Below are positions 1-7,687 of a stretch of 16,379 nt of DNA, in pieces. The stretch lies in the NCBI GenBank assembly GCA_023443225.1, contig JAEZVF010000007.1, positions 1 to 16,379 of the forward strand. Direction: 5' to 3'. The translations under genes were made by a program, and so were the position numbers. The notes under the pieces were generated by a model that saw only the letters and a program-made list of their open reading frames with translations, was not told the origin of the DNA and did no database searches. Every line of letters begins with the position of its first letter. Positions within the stretch are counted from its first letter, which is position 1. Origin of the DNA: Bacillota bacterium (GTDB lineage Bacteria; Bacillota; Clostridia; Lachnospirales; Lachnospiraceae).

Positions 1-2
1 TA

Positions 3-92
3 TCCCAGTTAGAACGCAGAGTGACGGAGTTAATCCAGATGCTGGCGCTTGATAAGGAGGAAGCCATAGAGAAGGAGGAGCATAAACTGTGA
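3..92 (+). CDS. C-terminal end of a truncated upstream gene, possibly DUF2304 family
   Basis: The third reading frame is open from the left edge to a TGA at 90-92 and gives 29 residues, a charged helical tail with the pattern LERRVTELIQMLALDKEEA. The stop overlaps the GTG start of the next gene in a GTGA arrangement, the typical coupling of operon genes, which supports it as a real coding end. Small DUF2304 membrane proteins, which commonly sit beside GT2 and DUF2142 genes in polysaccharide clusters, end in a similar helix with a 'LALL'-like motif, so that family is my best guess. The fragment is too short to prove it, and any coiled-coil tail would look alike. Confidence 0.5.
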   Translation, partial: SQLERRVTELIQMLALDKEEAIEKEEHKL

Positions 93-1693
93 AACGTTTG
101 TTAAGGACGAAAGGCTTGTGGCTTGCAACCGGAAGCATTCTGCTTTTGATGTTCCTGTTTGTCAGAACCTATATGAAAACCATCGTTGGAATTCCTTCTC
201 CGGAATTTGAGCCGGTCCGCCGGTTTTACTGGTGGTTTATTGTCTTCGGTTGTGGATTTCTTGCTGCGCTCGCCTTTCTTTTGTGGATAAAGGATATTTT
301 TAACCAGTGGCTGTTCCCGTTGGTGGTAATCGGACTGGGCACTTTTTATTTGTTTGCTTTAACGCCTTTTACTGCGCCCGATGAAGCAGCTCACTTCGTG
401 ACTGCCTATCGCCTCTCCAGTCAGATGATGGGAAAACAGGCGGTGGCTGGGGAAGACTTTTTAAAGCATGCAACACCGGAAGAAAAGGAACGGTTGAAAA
501 AAGGGGCAAATGTCCTGGTTCGAAGCGGTGATGATGTGTCAGGTCTTTATGCAGAGCCTGGTCAGAGAACCTACAACCGTATTCTGACAGAGTTGTTTTC
601 ACTTGATCACAGCCAGTCAGAGACGGTGCGGGAGGAAGTGCCGGTGAATGCTACTCCTGTGGTCTATCTGCCTCAGGCGGCAGGGATCACTCTTGCCAGA
701 CTTTTGCATCTTGGTTATATTCCTCTTGTGTATCTGGGACGTTTTATGAATCTTCTGGCGTTTGCAGCTATGGCAGCAGTTTCTGTCCGGCTGATGCCCT
801 TTAAAAAGGAAGTTTTAATGGCGGTATCCTGCCTGCCCATGACTCTTCATCTGGCATCGTCCTATTCTTATGATACTGCATTTATTGGCCTGTCCATGCT
901 TTTGCTTTCCTGGTGTTTCCATCTGGCTTACGAAAAGGAAGAGATAAAATTAAAAGATCTGCTGCTTCTTACACTTTTACTGATCTTGCTAGAGCCGGGG
1001 AAGATCGTTTATTTACCTGCAGCCGGAATCTGTCTGCTGATTCCAAAAACTAAATTTAAATCTAAGAGACATTACTGGATTTCTCTTTTCTGTATCCTTG
1101 GGGTCATGCTGCTGGCAGTTTTCCTGGTAAACCGCCTGATTCTCTCTGCCTGGGCAGGTGCTACGGAAAGCTACGTGGGGTGGAGTGAAGCGGCAGGTTA
1201 TAATTTATCCGATGTATGGCAGCGGCCATTTTACGTATTTACGGTCTTTTATGAAACCCTGGTAACCCAGTATGACTATTATCTGGTGACTATGCTGGGT
1301 GGTTTTTTAGGGAATTTAGATCCCAACTTAACGGTACCTCCGGTCTGCCTTACCCTTCTTTGGTATGCGCTCTTTATCAGCGTGGTAAAGAGAGAGGGGG
1401 AAGTGGTGAAAATGACGGACGGTCAGAAGCTATGGATCTTGTTTCTGGTATTTACAAGTGCAGTACTGGTTCTGACTTCCATGTTTCTAGGGTATACACC
1501 CAGAAATTTAACGTATATTACAGGAGTCCAGGGACGTTATTTCATTCCCCTTCTGCCCCTGCTGTTACTAACCATATATGACCGGCGTCTGGTTATCGGT
1601 GTGGATTTAAGAAAAAGTGCATGGTATCTGGAATGCTTCGTCAGTATCTATGCCCTGATCCGTATCTGCTCCACATCGTGCCTGCGCTACTGA
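89..1693 (+). CDS. DUF2142-type polytopic membrane protein of a surface-polysaccharide operon
   Basis: This is a 534-residue integral membrane protein with about 10-12 hydrophobic segments. The first lies near residues 10-30, followed by segments near 47-67 and 73-93, and the last ends near 525. After the third segment, around residues 91-108, comes the motif TPFTAPDEAAHF, which I recognise as the hallmark of DUF2142 proteins. Like other polytopic glycan-assembly proteins, these carry an acidic and His-containing loop just after a membrane segment. The start is the GTG at 89: AGGAGG lies at 73-78, 10 bases upstream, and the GTG overlaps the previous stop. It is followed after 20 bases by a GT2 glycosyltransferase. 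Its substrate cannot be read from the sequence; a role in polymerising, modifying or exporting a cell-wall glycan is inferred from the neighbours. Confidence 0.8.
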   Translation: MKRLLRTKGLWLATGSILLLMFLFVRTYMKTIVGIPSPEFEPVRRFYWWFIVFGCGFLAALAFLLWIKDIFNQWLFPLVVIGLGTFYLFALTPFTAPDEAAHFVTAYRLSSQMMGKQAVAGEDFLKHATPEEKERLKKGANVLVRSGDDVSGLYAEPGQRTYNRILTELFSLDHSQSETVREEVPVNATPVVYLPQAAGITLARLLHLGYIPLVYLGRFMNLLAFAAMAAVSVRLMPFKKEVLMAVSCLPMTLHLASSYSYDTAFIGLSMLLLSWCFHLAYEKEEIKLKDLLLLTLLLILLEPGKIVYLPAAGICLLIPKTKFKSKRHYWISLFCILGVMLLAVFLVNRLILSAWAGATESYVGWSEAAGYNLSDVWQRPFYVFTVFYETLVTQYDYYLVTMLGGFLGNLDPNLTVPPVCLTLLWYALFISVVKREGEVVKMTDGQKLWILFLVFTSAVLVLTSMFLGYTPRNLTYITGVQGRYFIPLLPLLLLTIYDRRLVIGVDLRKSAWYLECFVSIYALIRICSTSCLRY

Positions 1694-1713
1694 TAGGAAA
1701 GAAGGGAGTTTCA

Positions 1714-2679
1714 ATGGAAGAAATGATGGCAGATCAAAGAACCGTTGATGTGATCATACCGGTTTATAAGCCTGACGAAACACTAATGCGGCTTTTTCAC
1801 AGGCTGGAAGAACAGTCTTATCCCATACGGAAAGTTATTGTGATGAATACGGAGAAATCCTACTGGGAGGATTCTAAGTATGCACATGTGAAAAATCTGG
1901 AAGTTCATCATGTGACAAAAGAAGAATTTGACCATGGCGGAACGAGAAACAGAGGAGCCGGCTATTCCAAGGCTGATATCATGGTATTTATGACGGATGA
2001 CGCGGTTCCAGCAGACAAAAATTTAATCAGTGCTCTTGTAAATGCTTTTCTTAAGACAGGAAGAGGCGGGGAAAAGGTGGTTATGGCATATGCAAGACAG
2101 CTGCCAAATCCTGACTGTGCCCTGGCGGAACAATATACCCGTTCCTTTAACTACCCATCTGAGAGCCGGGTTAAGACAGAGGCAGATTTAAAAGAGCTGG
2201 GAATCAAAACGTTTTTTGCATCCAATGTCTGCTGTGCCTATGACAGGAGTATTTTCCTGGAAGCAGGCGGATTCACCAAAACCACCATTTTCAACGAAGA
2301 TATGATCTATGCTGGAAATGCAGTGCGGTACAGAGGTGAGGCTGTGGCGTATGCGGCAGATGCAAAGGTGATTCATTCCCATAATTACGGCTGCATCGCC
2401 CAGTTTAAGCGGAATTTTGACCTGGCGGTGTCTCAGGCAGATCACCCGGAAGTGTTTGGCGGAATCCGTTCGGAGAGCGAGGGAATCCGGCTGGTGAAAA
2501 ATACCTGTGCCTGGTTGGCAAAGCAAAAGAAGCCCTGGCTGATACCGGGAGTGATTATAAAAAGCGGCTTTAAATATATGGGTTATCTCATGGGAAAGCG
2601 ATATCGGACTCTTCCCAGGAGGCTGATCTTAAGCTGTACTATGAACCAATCTTACTGGGGGAAGCATAAAACTGAATAA
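1714..2679 (+). CDS. GT2 family glycosyltransferase, rhamnosyltransferase-like
   Basis: A cytoplasmic glycosyltransferase of 321 residues with a GT-A fold. The N-terminal VDVIIPVYKP strand-loop (11-20) binds the nucleotide sugar. FDHGGTRNRG (72-81) and MTDDA with D95-D96 form the DxD-like metal site. FNEDMIYAGN with E195-D196 holds the likely catalytic base, and a HSHNY motif (221-225) follows. This combination, especially FDHGGTRNRG and HSHNY, is typical of bacterial rhamnosyltransferases. The ATG at 1714 is chosen because AGGAAAGAAGGGAG lies directly upstream (1695-1708) and the GT fold begins 10 residues in; a longer frame reaching back to 1621 overlaps the upstream gene and adds only non-family residues. 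It probably adds a deoxyhexose to the surface glycan handled by the preceding membrane protein. The sugar specificity is inferred. Confidence 0.88.
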   Translation: MEEMMADQRTVDVIIPVYKPDETLMRLFHRLEEQSYPIRKVIVMNTEKSYWEDSKYAHVKNLEVHHVTKEEFDHGGTRNRGAGYSKADIMVFMTDDAVPADKNLISALVNAFLKTGRGGEKVVMAYARQLPNPDCALAEQYTRSFNYPSESRVKTEADLKELGIKTFFASNVCCAYDRSIFLEAGGFTKTTIFNEDMIYAGNAVRYRGEAVAYAADAKVIHSHNYGCIAQFKRNFDLAVSQADHPEVFGGIRSESEGIRLVKNTCAWLAKQKKPWLIPGVIIKSGFKYMGYLMGKRYRTLPRRLILSCTMNQSYWGKHKTE

Positions 2680-2719
2680 GAATGTACCAATCGATAAAGT
2701 ATTTTTAGGAGGTATAAGA

Positions 2720-2929
2720 ATGGGTAAAAGCATGGATCTTGTCATTAGAAACGGAGTGATTGTTTTTCCAGCAGCCACCGACGGTCATGTACACTTTGAT
2801 GATCCGGGAAGAACGAAATGGGAAACCATAAAAAATGGCAGCCAGGCACTTGCGGCAGGCGGAGGCGGTGTATTTTTCGATATGCCCTTAAACAGCTCTC
2901 CCTGTACACTGGACAAAGTAACACTGTGA
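2720..2929 (+). pseudogene. allB: allantoinase (allB) remnant with internal deletion and lost C-terminus
   Basis: Allantoinase is a binuclear-metal amidohydrolase that opens allantoin to allantoate, normally about 450 residues. Only 69 codons are left. MDLVIRNGVIV matches the usual N-terminus of the cyclic amidohydrolase (dihydroorotase/hydantoinase/allantoinase) family. It then jumps in frame, at about residue 17, to TDGHVHFDDPGRTKWE, which carries the metal-binding HxH motif followed by the PGRTxWE signature, and continues to FDMPLNSSPCT. About 40 residues that should separate these blocks are missing, as is everything after residue 69. The ribosome site AGGAGGT (2707-2713) and the ATG are intact, so a short peptide could still be made, but it lacks the later metal ligands and must be inactive. 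Assignment to AllB rather than dihydroorotase rests on DMPLNSSP and on the allE/allD neighbours. Confidence 0.8.
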
Positions 2930-3250
2930 AAACGACGGTATCACAGGAAAAGTAACAGGTTAAAAAAATGCACAGAACAAAACTGGAGTGAAGGTGGGCA
3001 CAGAATAAAGGATCGGGAAGTTTTTCACAGGTTCGGAGCGAATAGTCCAGAAAGAAGTATTTATCCGGGCCATCGTAAAAAAGAGATTTCCATGTTCCTG
3101 TCTGCCTGGCGTAAACATAAATGTTGTAGTGGGTATCTAGATTGTTTATCTCATAATATAATTGAAATACTTTATAATACCTGCCATAATAAAAAGGTAT
3201 AAATTGGTTGACTGAATAATATGACCTAATGGAAAGTGAGGAGCCTTATT
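2930..3250. other. intergenic region between the allB remnant and allE
   Basis: These 321 bases have no convincing gene. Short open stretches in two frames around 2990-3140 gave nothing recognisable and may be unreadable debris of deleted allantoin genes. The end becomes very AT-rich and holds two TATAAT hexamers (3157-3162 and 3173-3178), possible -10 elements for allE, but neither has a good -35 box at 17 bases. The ribosome site GAGGAG (3238-3243) of allE lies at the 3' end. Confidence 0.4.
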
Positions 3251-4039
3251 ATGAGTTATTTAAACGGGCAGACAGGATACCGTGATGACTTATTAGCCAC
3301 CAGATCCGTCGTTAAAAAAGAAAATTATGTTTTAATTGAGCCGGACGGAATTGTAAAAAATGCGATTCCAGGATATGAGAAGTGTGATGTCACGATTCTT
3401 GGCTCTCCTCAGATGGGAGCTTCCTTTGCGGATTACTTAGTGACAGTCCACGAAGGCGGAAAGAATCCTGCATTCGGCGGAGAAGGACTGGAATCATTCA
3501 TTTATGTAATGGAAGGTTCCATTACGGTTAAAAATGCGGACAAAGATGAGACACTGACAGAGGGCGGATATATTTATTCCCCTGCCAGCAACACCATTTC
3601 TTTTGAGAATGCGGGAAAAGAGGATGCAAAGCTCTTTGCCTATAAACGCAGATATGACGAGCTGGCTGGATACAGCGCCTACACTGTAGTGGGGAATGCA
3701 AATGATCTTCCATGGATTCCATATGAAGGTATGGAGAACTGCTATATCCGTGATTTCCTGCCTGCAGCAGAGAATTTTGGATTTGATATGAATATGCATA
3801 TTCTGAAATTCCATTTAGGTGCATCCCACGGCTACATAGAGACTCATATCCAGGAGCATGGCATGTATTTCCTTACGGGAAGTGCGATGTACAGACTGGA
3901 TAATGACTGGGTTCCGGTGAAAAAGGGTGATTATGTATTTATGGAAGCTTATTGTCCACAGGCCTGCTACGCAGTAGGACGGGAAGAAGATTTAACTTAT
4001 ATCTATTCCAAGGACTGCAACAGGGATGTAAAGCTGTAA
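3251..4039 (+). CDS. allE: (S)-ureidoglycine aminohydrolase (bicupin)
   Basis: A 262-residue bicupin, the usual length of AllE/YlbA. It releases ammonia from (S)-ureidoglycine to give (S)-ureidoglycolate, the step after allantoate hydrolysis in purine-ring catabolism, in the cytoplasm. The N-terminal cupin (about 45-130) includes GLESFIYVMEGS. The C-terminal cupin carries the metal ligands E197, H199 and H203 in IETHIQEHG and Q237 in the CPQ motif, the same E/H/H/Q set known for this enzyme family, so the site appears complete. The ATG at 3251 is preferred to the in-frame GTG at 3236 because GAGGAG (3238-3243) sits 7 bases before it and the protein starts MSYLNGQTGY as in relatives. It is the only intact gene of its pathway here, with broken allB and allD on either side, so it may be an orphan on the way to loss. 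Confidence 0.92.
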   Translation: MSYLNGQTGYRDDLLATRSVVKKENYVLIEPDGIVKNAIPGYEKCDVTILGSPQMGASFADYLVTVHEGGKNPAFGGEGLESFIYVMEGSITVKNADKDETLTEGGYIYSPASNTISFENAGKEDAKLFAYKRRYDELAGYSAYTVVGNANDLPWIPYEGMENCYIRDFLPAAENFGFDMNMHILKFHLGASHGYIETHIQEHGMYFLTGSAMYRLDNDWVPVKKGDYVFMEAYCPQACYAVGREEDLTYIYSKDCNRDVKL

Positions 4040-4217
4040 CCAATCTCCCACAGCGGCGCTCTTGGTTATTATACAGAGATGGCAACAACCGTACAGGCGT
4101 GGGGGAAAATCCTGGGCAATCACACCGGCAGACGGATATGATAAAGTTTATTATCCAGGCGAAAGAGTCGTTATGAGAAGAGATAAATACTATAACAATG
4201 GGGAATTGAAATTGTAG
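4040..4217 (+). pseudogene. allD: ureidoglycolate dehydrogenase (allD) remnant
   Basis: AllD oxidises ureidoglycolate to oxalurate with NAD; full enzymes have about 340-350 residues. Directly after the allE stop, one frame (4040-4138) reads PISHSGALGYYTE and then MATTVQAWGKILGNHTGR, ending at a TGA (4139-4141). The next frame (4134-4214) reads GYDKVYYPGE and ends at a TAG (4215-4217). From memory, E. coli AllD contains, in this order and far apart, a GHSGAI block, a MATTVQAWGK block and, near the C-terminus, GFNQVYYPGQ. The fragments are therefore collinear with AllD, but the long stretches between the blocks are deleted and the last block is out of frame. No product is expected. The N-terminal half is gone. 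The match is by recall of motifs, not alignment. Confidence 0.72.
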
Positions 4218-4681
4218 GTGCAATCTATGAGTATTAAAGAGTGATGCCATTCATTTTAACCGATATTACCACAGGCCACAGCCACAGAAGCACCCAATGC
4301 CTGTGACAAAAGAAGCAAAAGCAACTCCTTCAGCACGAAAAAAGATAGCCTGCCCCCCATTCATCTACCTATCCCTGACGACTTGATTTTCCACTCACAC
4401 TTACATAAGACAAAAGAAAAAGCAGGGCATTTTCTACTCTGCAATTCTGACTTTTCTTGATGGATTTGGGAGAGGTTCAATTTGCATCCCCCTGAACTAC
4501 TCAGCTTAACATTTTATAGAAGTGTAAATTATTAGCTTGTCGTCACTATGAGAGAAAAGCTGCTAAAGAAGGTTTATAAATCTTTGTATATTATCTGCAA
4601 GGCTTGTTTAATGGCGTTAAGCCGTTGAATAAATACCGGCTATATGAAAAAAAATGAGTGTTTTTAATTAACTTTAAACTT
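4218..4681. other. intergenic boundary region between the allantoin remnant and the agrC-like gene
   Basis: This stretch of 464 bases separates convergent genes and contains the switch from moderate to low GC. It holds a hairpin CACAGGC/GCCTGTG (4270-4276 with 4299-4305, 22-base loop) and the minus-strand terminator listed separately. A 26-codon frame at 4548-4628 has no ribosome site and no recognisable motif. No transposase, tRNA or clear repeat marking an insertion point is visible. Confidence 0.4.
4412..4442 (-). terminator. probable Rho-independent terminator of the minus-strand regulatory operon
   Basis: On the minus strand GCAGAG (4442-4437), a 9-base loop and CCCTGC (4427-4422) form a 6-bp stem with one G-U pair. 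It is followed by TTTTTCTTTT (4421-4412). It lies about 240 bases past the stop of the agrC-like gene, in a convergent intergenic region. The stem is short, so the call is moderate. Confidence 0.45.
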
Positions 4682-6025
4682 TTATAGTTCAGAAGGAACA
4701 GAAATTACCATGGTTACGGTAAATTCATTGGTTGTAAATTCAATATTCACATAACCACCATACCGACCAATGGCACGTTTCATATTTTCGATACCCATAC
4801 CATGTTTTTCAGTAGTGGGCTTGGTTGTTTTTATGCGTTCATTTTTGACTACAATCTGATTGACCTTTGTGTTTTTTATTTCTATCCAGATCATATTCTT
4901 TTTTCGCAGTATTGAAAACTGTATTTTGGGGGAACAAGTTTCTGCATTGATTTCATGACAAGCGGCAATTGCATTTTCTATCGGGTTTTCAAATATAGAA
5001 TACAAATCAGGAAATGATATAAAAGAAAAATCTGCGTATTGAATATCAATGTCAAAAGTAATGTTGGAGGAGGTGCAGTGCAAATGAGCCTGGGATAATA
5101 TTGCTCTTAATCCGGGTGTAGGAATAAATGCAAAACGGTAATTGTTTTCAATATTATCATACATTTCTTCTGTATATTTTTGAATTTCTTTTTTAACCGG
5201 ATATCCTGTTTCACCTGAATTGAGCAATTTTTTTAAGCCTTCAATTTGTTTTGTGTAATCATGTGCTAACCCTTTCAGGTTCTCAATAAAGTGATCCTGT
5301 TGTTCAATTACTGCACGGTTTAGCTGTTCAAGTCGATTAACATCATCCAATTCTCTCTGAAGTAAATAGCGTTTCCTTAGATTGTTATCTCCAATTATTA
5401 CAGCTATATTCATTGTTAGAATTCCAAGGAAAATAAGTATACTTTGCCAAGCGATAGCACTATTCTCAAAATTGTAAGTATGATTAAGGCCAAGAATATA
5501 GTATATTATAAGCATACTTACTGTAGGAACAATAATAATAACAAGATTTTCCGTAATTTCAATTCCCTTGTTGTGTTGTCTTCTTATAATAGTAAAATAA
5601 CGTGTTAGCATGATGATAACACTAAAAATGCCGGTTCCAATTGAATTAAAGCCAGCATTTTTTATTGTTTCATTTGCAGTCGTAGCAATATCGCTTTTGT
5701 AAAGTGCTGAGTATATAGAGATAGGTATAAACTCACATATAACAATGAGCAGAACTTCTGCGAAAGAGCATAATAATAGAGCTGCTGCATTTCCTTTGAA
5801 TAGAAGAAAATTAATAATCAACGCACACATTAGCGCCGCTGCGGTATTTAGCTGAGGTATATGAAAAAGATTCACAAAATATAAGCATATGGAAAGACTC
5901 AATAGAACAAGGTATGTAATTTCCTTACGTATATTCTGCCGTATATTAAAAAATTGCATTGTAAACCAATAAAATAATATAAAATCCAATGTACACTTTC
6001 CAAAAGCTAAGAAAATATCAATCAT
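4682..6025 (-). CDS. AgrC-like GHKL sensor histidine kinase
   Basis: A 447-residue membrane kinase of the AgrC/peptide-sensing type. Residues 1-220 hold about six to seven hydrophobic segments, the usual peptide-sensing domain. A coiled linker then leads to GLAHDYTKQI with the phospho-acceptor His (H255), followed by the GHKL ATPase domain: the N-box NPIENAIAAC and the G-box HGMGIENMKRAIGRYGG, ending in a short strand. The His box with HD(Y) and the missing classical F-box are typical of the HATPase_c_5 group. The ATG at 6025 is chosen because AGGTGG stands 8 bases before it; a GTG at 6037 has no ribosome site. It lies 22 bases after the LytTR regulator and is surely its partner. Its likely ligand is the peptide made by agrD/agrB at 15.2-16.0 kb, which is inferred from the shared locus. 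Confidence 0.88.
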   Translation of the reverse strand: MIDIFLAFGKCTLDFILFYWFTMQFFNIRQNIRKEITYLVLLSLSICLYFVNLFHIPQLNTAAALMCALIINFLLFKGNAAALLLCSFAEVLLIVICEFIPISIYSALYKSDIATTANETIKNAGFNSIGTGIFSVIIMLTRYFTIIRRQHNKGIEITENLVIIIVPTVSMLIIYYILGLNHTYNFENSAIAWQSILIFLGILTMNIAVIIGDNNLRKRYLLQRELDDVNRLEQLNRAVIEQQDHFIENLKGLAHDYTKQIEGLKKLLNSGETGYPVKKEIQKYTEEMYDNIENNYRFAFIPTPGLRAILSQAHLHCTSSNITFDIDIQYADFSFISFPDLYSIFENPIENAIAACHEINAETCSPKIQFSILRKKNMIWIEIKNTKVNQIVVKNERIKTTKPTTEKHGMGIENMKRAIGRYGGYVNIEFTTNEFTVTMVISVPSEL

Positions 6026-6047
6026 ATCTGCAACCACCTGAAATGAG

Positions 6048-6758
6048 TTAATTATATGTGTTTATCTGTAGTGCCTTCATAAATGATTCTTTATATGACA
6101 TACTCAGAGGAATCGCTTTACCATTGACAAGAGTGATTACATCATTTTTAACGCTATCAACCATATTGAGATTAACAATAAAGCTCTTATGAGAGAATCT
6201 AAATATATCATCAGGTAAAGAACTCTTGAAATAATTCAAAGTTTGCCAGGTATTGATTGTCTTACTGTCAGAGCAGACAACATGTCTCTTACGTAGTTGT
6301 GAATATATGTAAATGATTTTATCTGCTCTGAGCGTTTCAGAAACAGAATCGCTTGTAATTGTTACATATGCTACAGTTTGATTTAGTTTACGAAAACAAT
6401 CATTCAGTACCAAGGTGATTTTTTCATCAGTAAGTGGTTTTGTAAGAAACCGAAAGGGTTCAGCGCGGTATCCATCAATTGCCATTGAGGCATAGCGGGT
6501 TATCAAAATGATGATTGCCGTATTTCCTTTTTTACGCAAGGCTTCCCCAACGTCTATTCCGATATTGTTATCTTTAAATCGAATATCTAAAAACAAAATA
6601 TCGTAATTTGATTCGAGTCCCAATAATATTTCGGGAGAATCCCAACAATGCAATTCTATTTCAATATTAGAAGAAAAAGCATATTGTAAAATGTATTTTT
6701 TTAACTGCTGTTGGACAGGAATTTCATCGTCACAAATACAAATAGTATAATTTTTCAC
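6048..6758 (-). CDS. LytTR-type response regulator, AgrA-like
   Basis: The 236-residue product has a receiver domain (1-120) with acidic residues D10-D11, phospho-acceptor D58 in LFLDIRF, the switch Thr at 87 and K107 in FLTKP, all key receiver residues. A LytTR DNA-binding domain follows (about 130-233), with RKRHVVCSDSKTINTWQTLNYF and FRFSHKSFIVNLNMVDSV, the usual 'F.R.H.S..VN' box. The GTG start at 6758 has AAGGAG 5 bases upstream. It sits between the XRE gene (25 bases before) and the kinase (22 bases after), so all three probably share one mRNA. AgrA-type regulators activate agr and peptide operons by binding direct repeats near promoters. I could not identify such repeats with confidence here, so its targets are inferred. 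Confidence 0.9.
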   Translation of the reverse strand: MKNYTICICDDEIPVQQQLKKYILQYAFSSNIEIELHCWDSPEILLGLESNYDILFLDIRFKDNNIGIDVGEALRKKGNTAIIILITRYASMAIDGYRAEPFRFLTKPLTDEKITLVLNDCFRKLNQTVAYVTITSDSVSETLRADKIIYIYSQLRKRHVVCSDSKTINTWQTLNYFKSSLPDDIFRFSHKSFIVNLNMVDSVKNDVITLVNGKAIPLSMSYKESFMKALQINTYN

Positions 6759-6783
6759 ACATACTCCTTAAAGTATAAAAATA

Positions 6784-7146
6784 TTATGGTAATTTTGTCA
6801 TCACAATTTTTGCAAGCTCTTGCAGAAAATCTCTTTGTTTTTCGTTTAAAGCTTCATAAATGACTTTAAAATCAGGTGTTGGTTCTCCGAGGGAATAGTC
6901 ATGCATTCCCAAAACAAAGTCTGTACTTAAATTCAGTGAAGTAGTAATCGAAACTAACGTATCAATTTGACAGGCTCGCTTTGCGTGCTCAATATCTTTT
7001 ATTGTTTGTAGGCTGACATTAGAAATTTCTGCAAGTTGTTCCATGGACATGCCTATTTTCTTACGTTCAGAGCGTATTCTATGAGCTACACACTCCAGTA
7101 AATATTTTCGTTCATAATCATTCATTGTCATTAATATTTTTATCAT
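6784..7146 (-). CDS. XRE-family helix-turn-helix regulator
   Basis: At up to 120 residues this is a small cytoplasmic DNA-binding protein. RIRSERKKIGMSMEQLAEISNVSLQTIKDIEHAKRACQIDTLVSITTSLNLSTDFVLG is a clear Cro/C1-type HTH (about 22-80): SMEQLAEISNVSLQTIKDIE covers the two helices, and the LSTDFVLG end is the family's usual close. The last 40 residues contain a short helix and no ligand domain. The start is uncertain. The ATG at 7146 touches the AAAGGA ribosome site, while in-frame ATGs at 7131 and 7125 are rather far from it. It is the first gene of the minus-strand regulatory operon and faces the peptide cluster across a region with palindromes (7204-7215, 7673-7687), so it may repress its own operon or the cluster. 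Confidence 0.85.
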   Translation of the reverse strand: MIKILMTMNDYERKYLLECVAHRIRSERKKIGMSMEQLAEISNVSLQTIKDIEHAKRACQIDTLVSITTSLNLSTDFVLGMHDYSLGEPTPDFKVIYEALNEKQRDFLQELAKIVMTKLP

Positions 7147-7203
7147 TCCTTTACAAGACTTGTGTACAATTTATTTTTGACATGCATTACTATAAGAATT
7201 CTA

Positions 7204-7215
7204 TTTTGTACAAAA
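7204..7215. promoter_or_regulatory. palindrome TTTTGTACAAAA upstream of the XRE operon
   Basis: A perfect 12-base palindrome lies 58 bases upstream of the XRE start. Its core TGTACA occurs again at 7163-7168, just before the ribosome site of that gene. A pair of such sites is a plausible operator for autoregulation by the XRE protein. AT-rich DNA produces palindromes by chance, so this is tentative. Confidence 0.35.
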
Positions 7216-7324
7216 AATATTGTATATATTCTATAATAAAATAAATCATGTAACATGAAAAGAATCTAAAAAATACATGTTGGATTATATGTATACCAAA
7301 AAGTAAAAAGTGTGATATATTTTT

Positions 7325-7488
7325 AAGTGGTGCGAGCTGAGAAATCAGCATAGCTGATTTCCACCGCTTGCTTTTGTAGGCTAATAACATACAGCAGGAA
7401 AATCCTGCCGGGTAGGGCTAACCAGCTGCCCGTACCAAGTCCTTGGAGTTGATTAAGTAACAGAGAGAGATATCCAGAAGAGGAGGAC
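7325..7488 (+). ncRNA. candidate structured RNA, four successive stem-loops
   Basis: Within AT-rich surroundings this more GC-rich stretch folds by eye into four consecutive hairpins. The first pairs 7325-7332 with 7362-7369 and, after an 8-base bulge, GAAATCAGC (7341-7349) with GCTGATTTC (7353-7361), 17 bp in all with one G-U pair. The second pairs GCAGGA (7394-7399) with TCCTGC (7403-7408). The third pairs GGTA-GGGC (7411-7418) with GCCC-g-TACC (7428-7436). The fourth pairs GTCCT-TGGA (7439-7447) with TCCA (7473-7476) and AGGAC (7484-7488). It has no coding potential I recognise and matches no riboswitch I know. It could be an independent small RNA, a leader of the peptide operon, or a remnant of a mobile element. 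The strand is uncertain. Confidence 0.4.
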
Positions 7489-7672
7489 GAGAAAAAATAA
7501 AATACGCTGTTGCTGAGTTTGAGAAACCAAGATAAACTGCTATTGCGTTAGCGAATTGGTATAATTCAAATAAGAATTGCAATTCCTATGTTGAAGTTTA
7601 CTTTGATATCAAAAAAATCACAGACCATAATTTCAACATTTAAGACGAAACATGCAAAATTAATATATAAAC

Positions 7673-7687
7673 TGTGATATTATCACA
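7673..7687. promoter_or_regulatory. palindromic operator candidate TGTGATATTATCACA
   Basis: Two perfect 7-base arms, TGTGATA and TATCACA, stand around one central base. The centre is about 38 bases before the TATAAT at 7715-7720 and about 160 bases before the first gene of the peptide cluster. The position suits an activator or repressor site for that promoter. Which protein binds is unknown; the XRE protein or an unlinked regulator are the obvious options. Confidence 0.45.

Noticed and set aside
1621..1713. Upstream extension of the GT2 gene by 31 codons
   Set aside because: It overlaps the DUF2142 gene, has no ribosome site, and the ATG at 1714 has a good one.
3939..4250. Minus-strand open frame across the end of allE and the allD remnant
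   Set aside because: It is the shadow of plus-strand coding sequence; the motif matches to AllE and AllD are on the plus strand.
4548..4628. 26-codon open frame with two cysteines and a basic N-terminus, possible small peptide
   Set aside because: It has no ribosome site, no agr-type QPELP tail and no link to a processing enzyme on that strand.
7190..7390. 66-codon minus-strand open frame upstream of the XRE gene
   Set aside because: Low-complexity aromatic-rich translation, no ribosome site, overlaps the palindrome and the structured RNA candidate.
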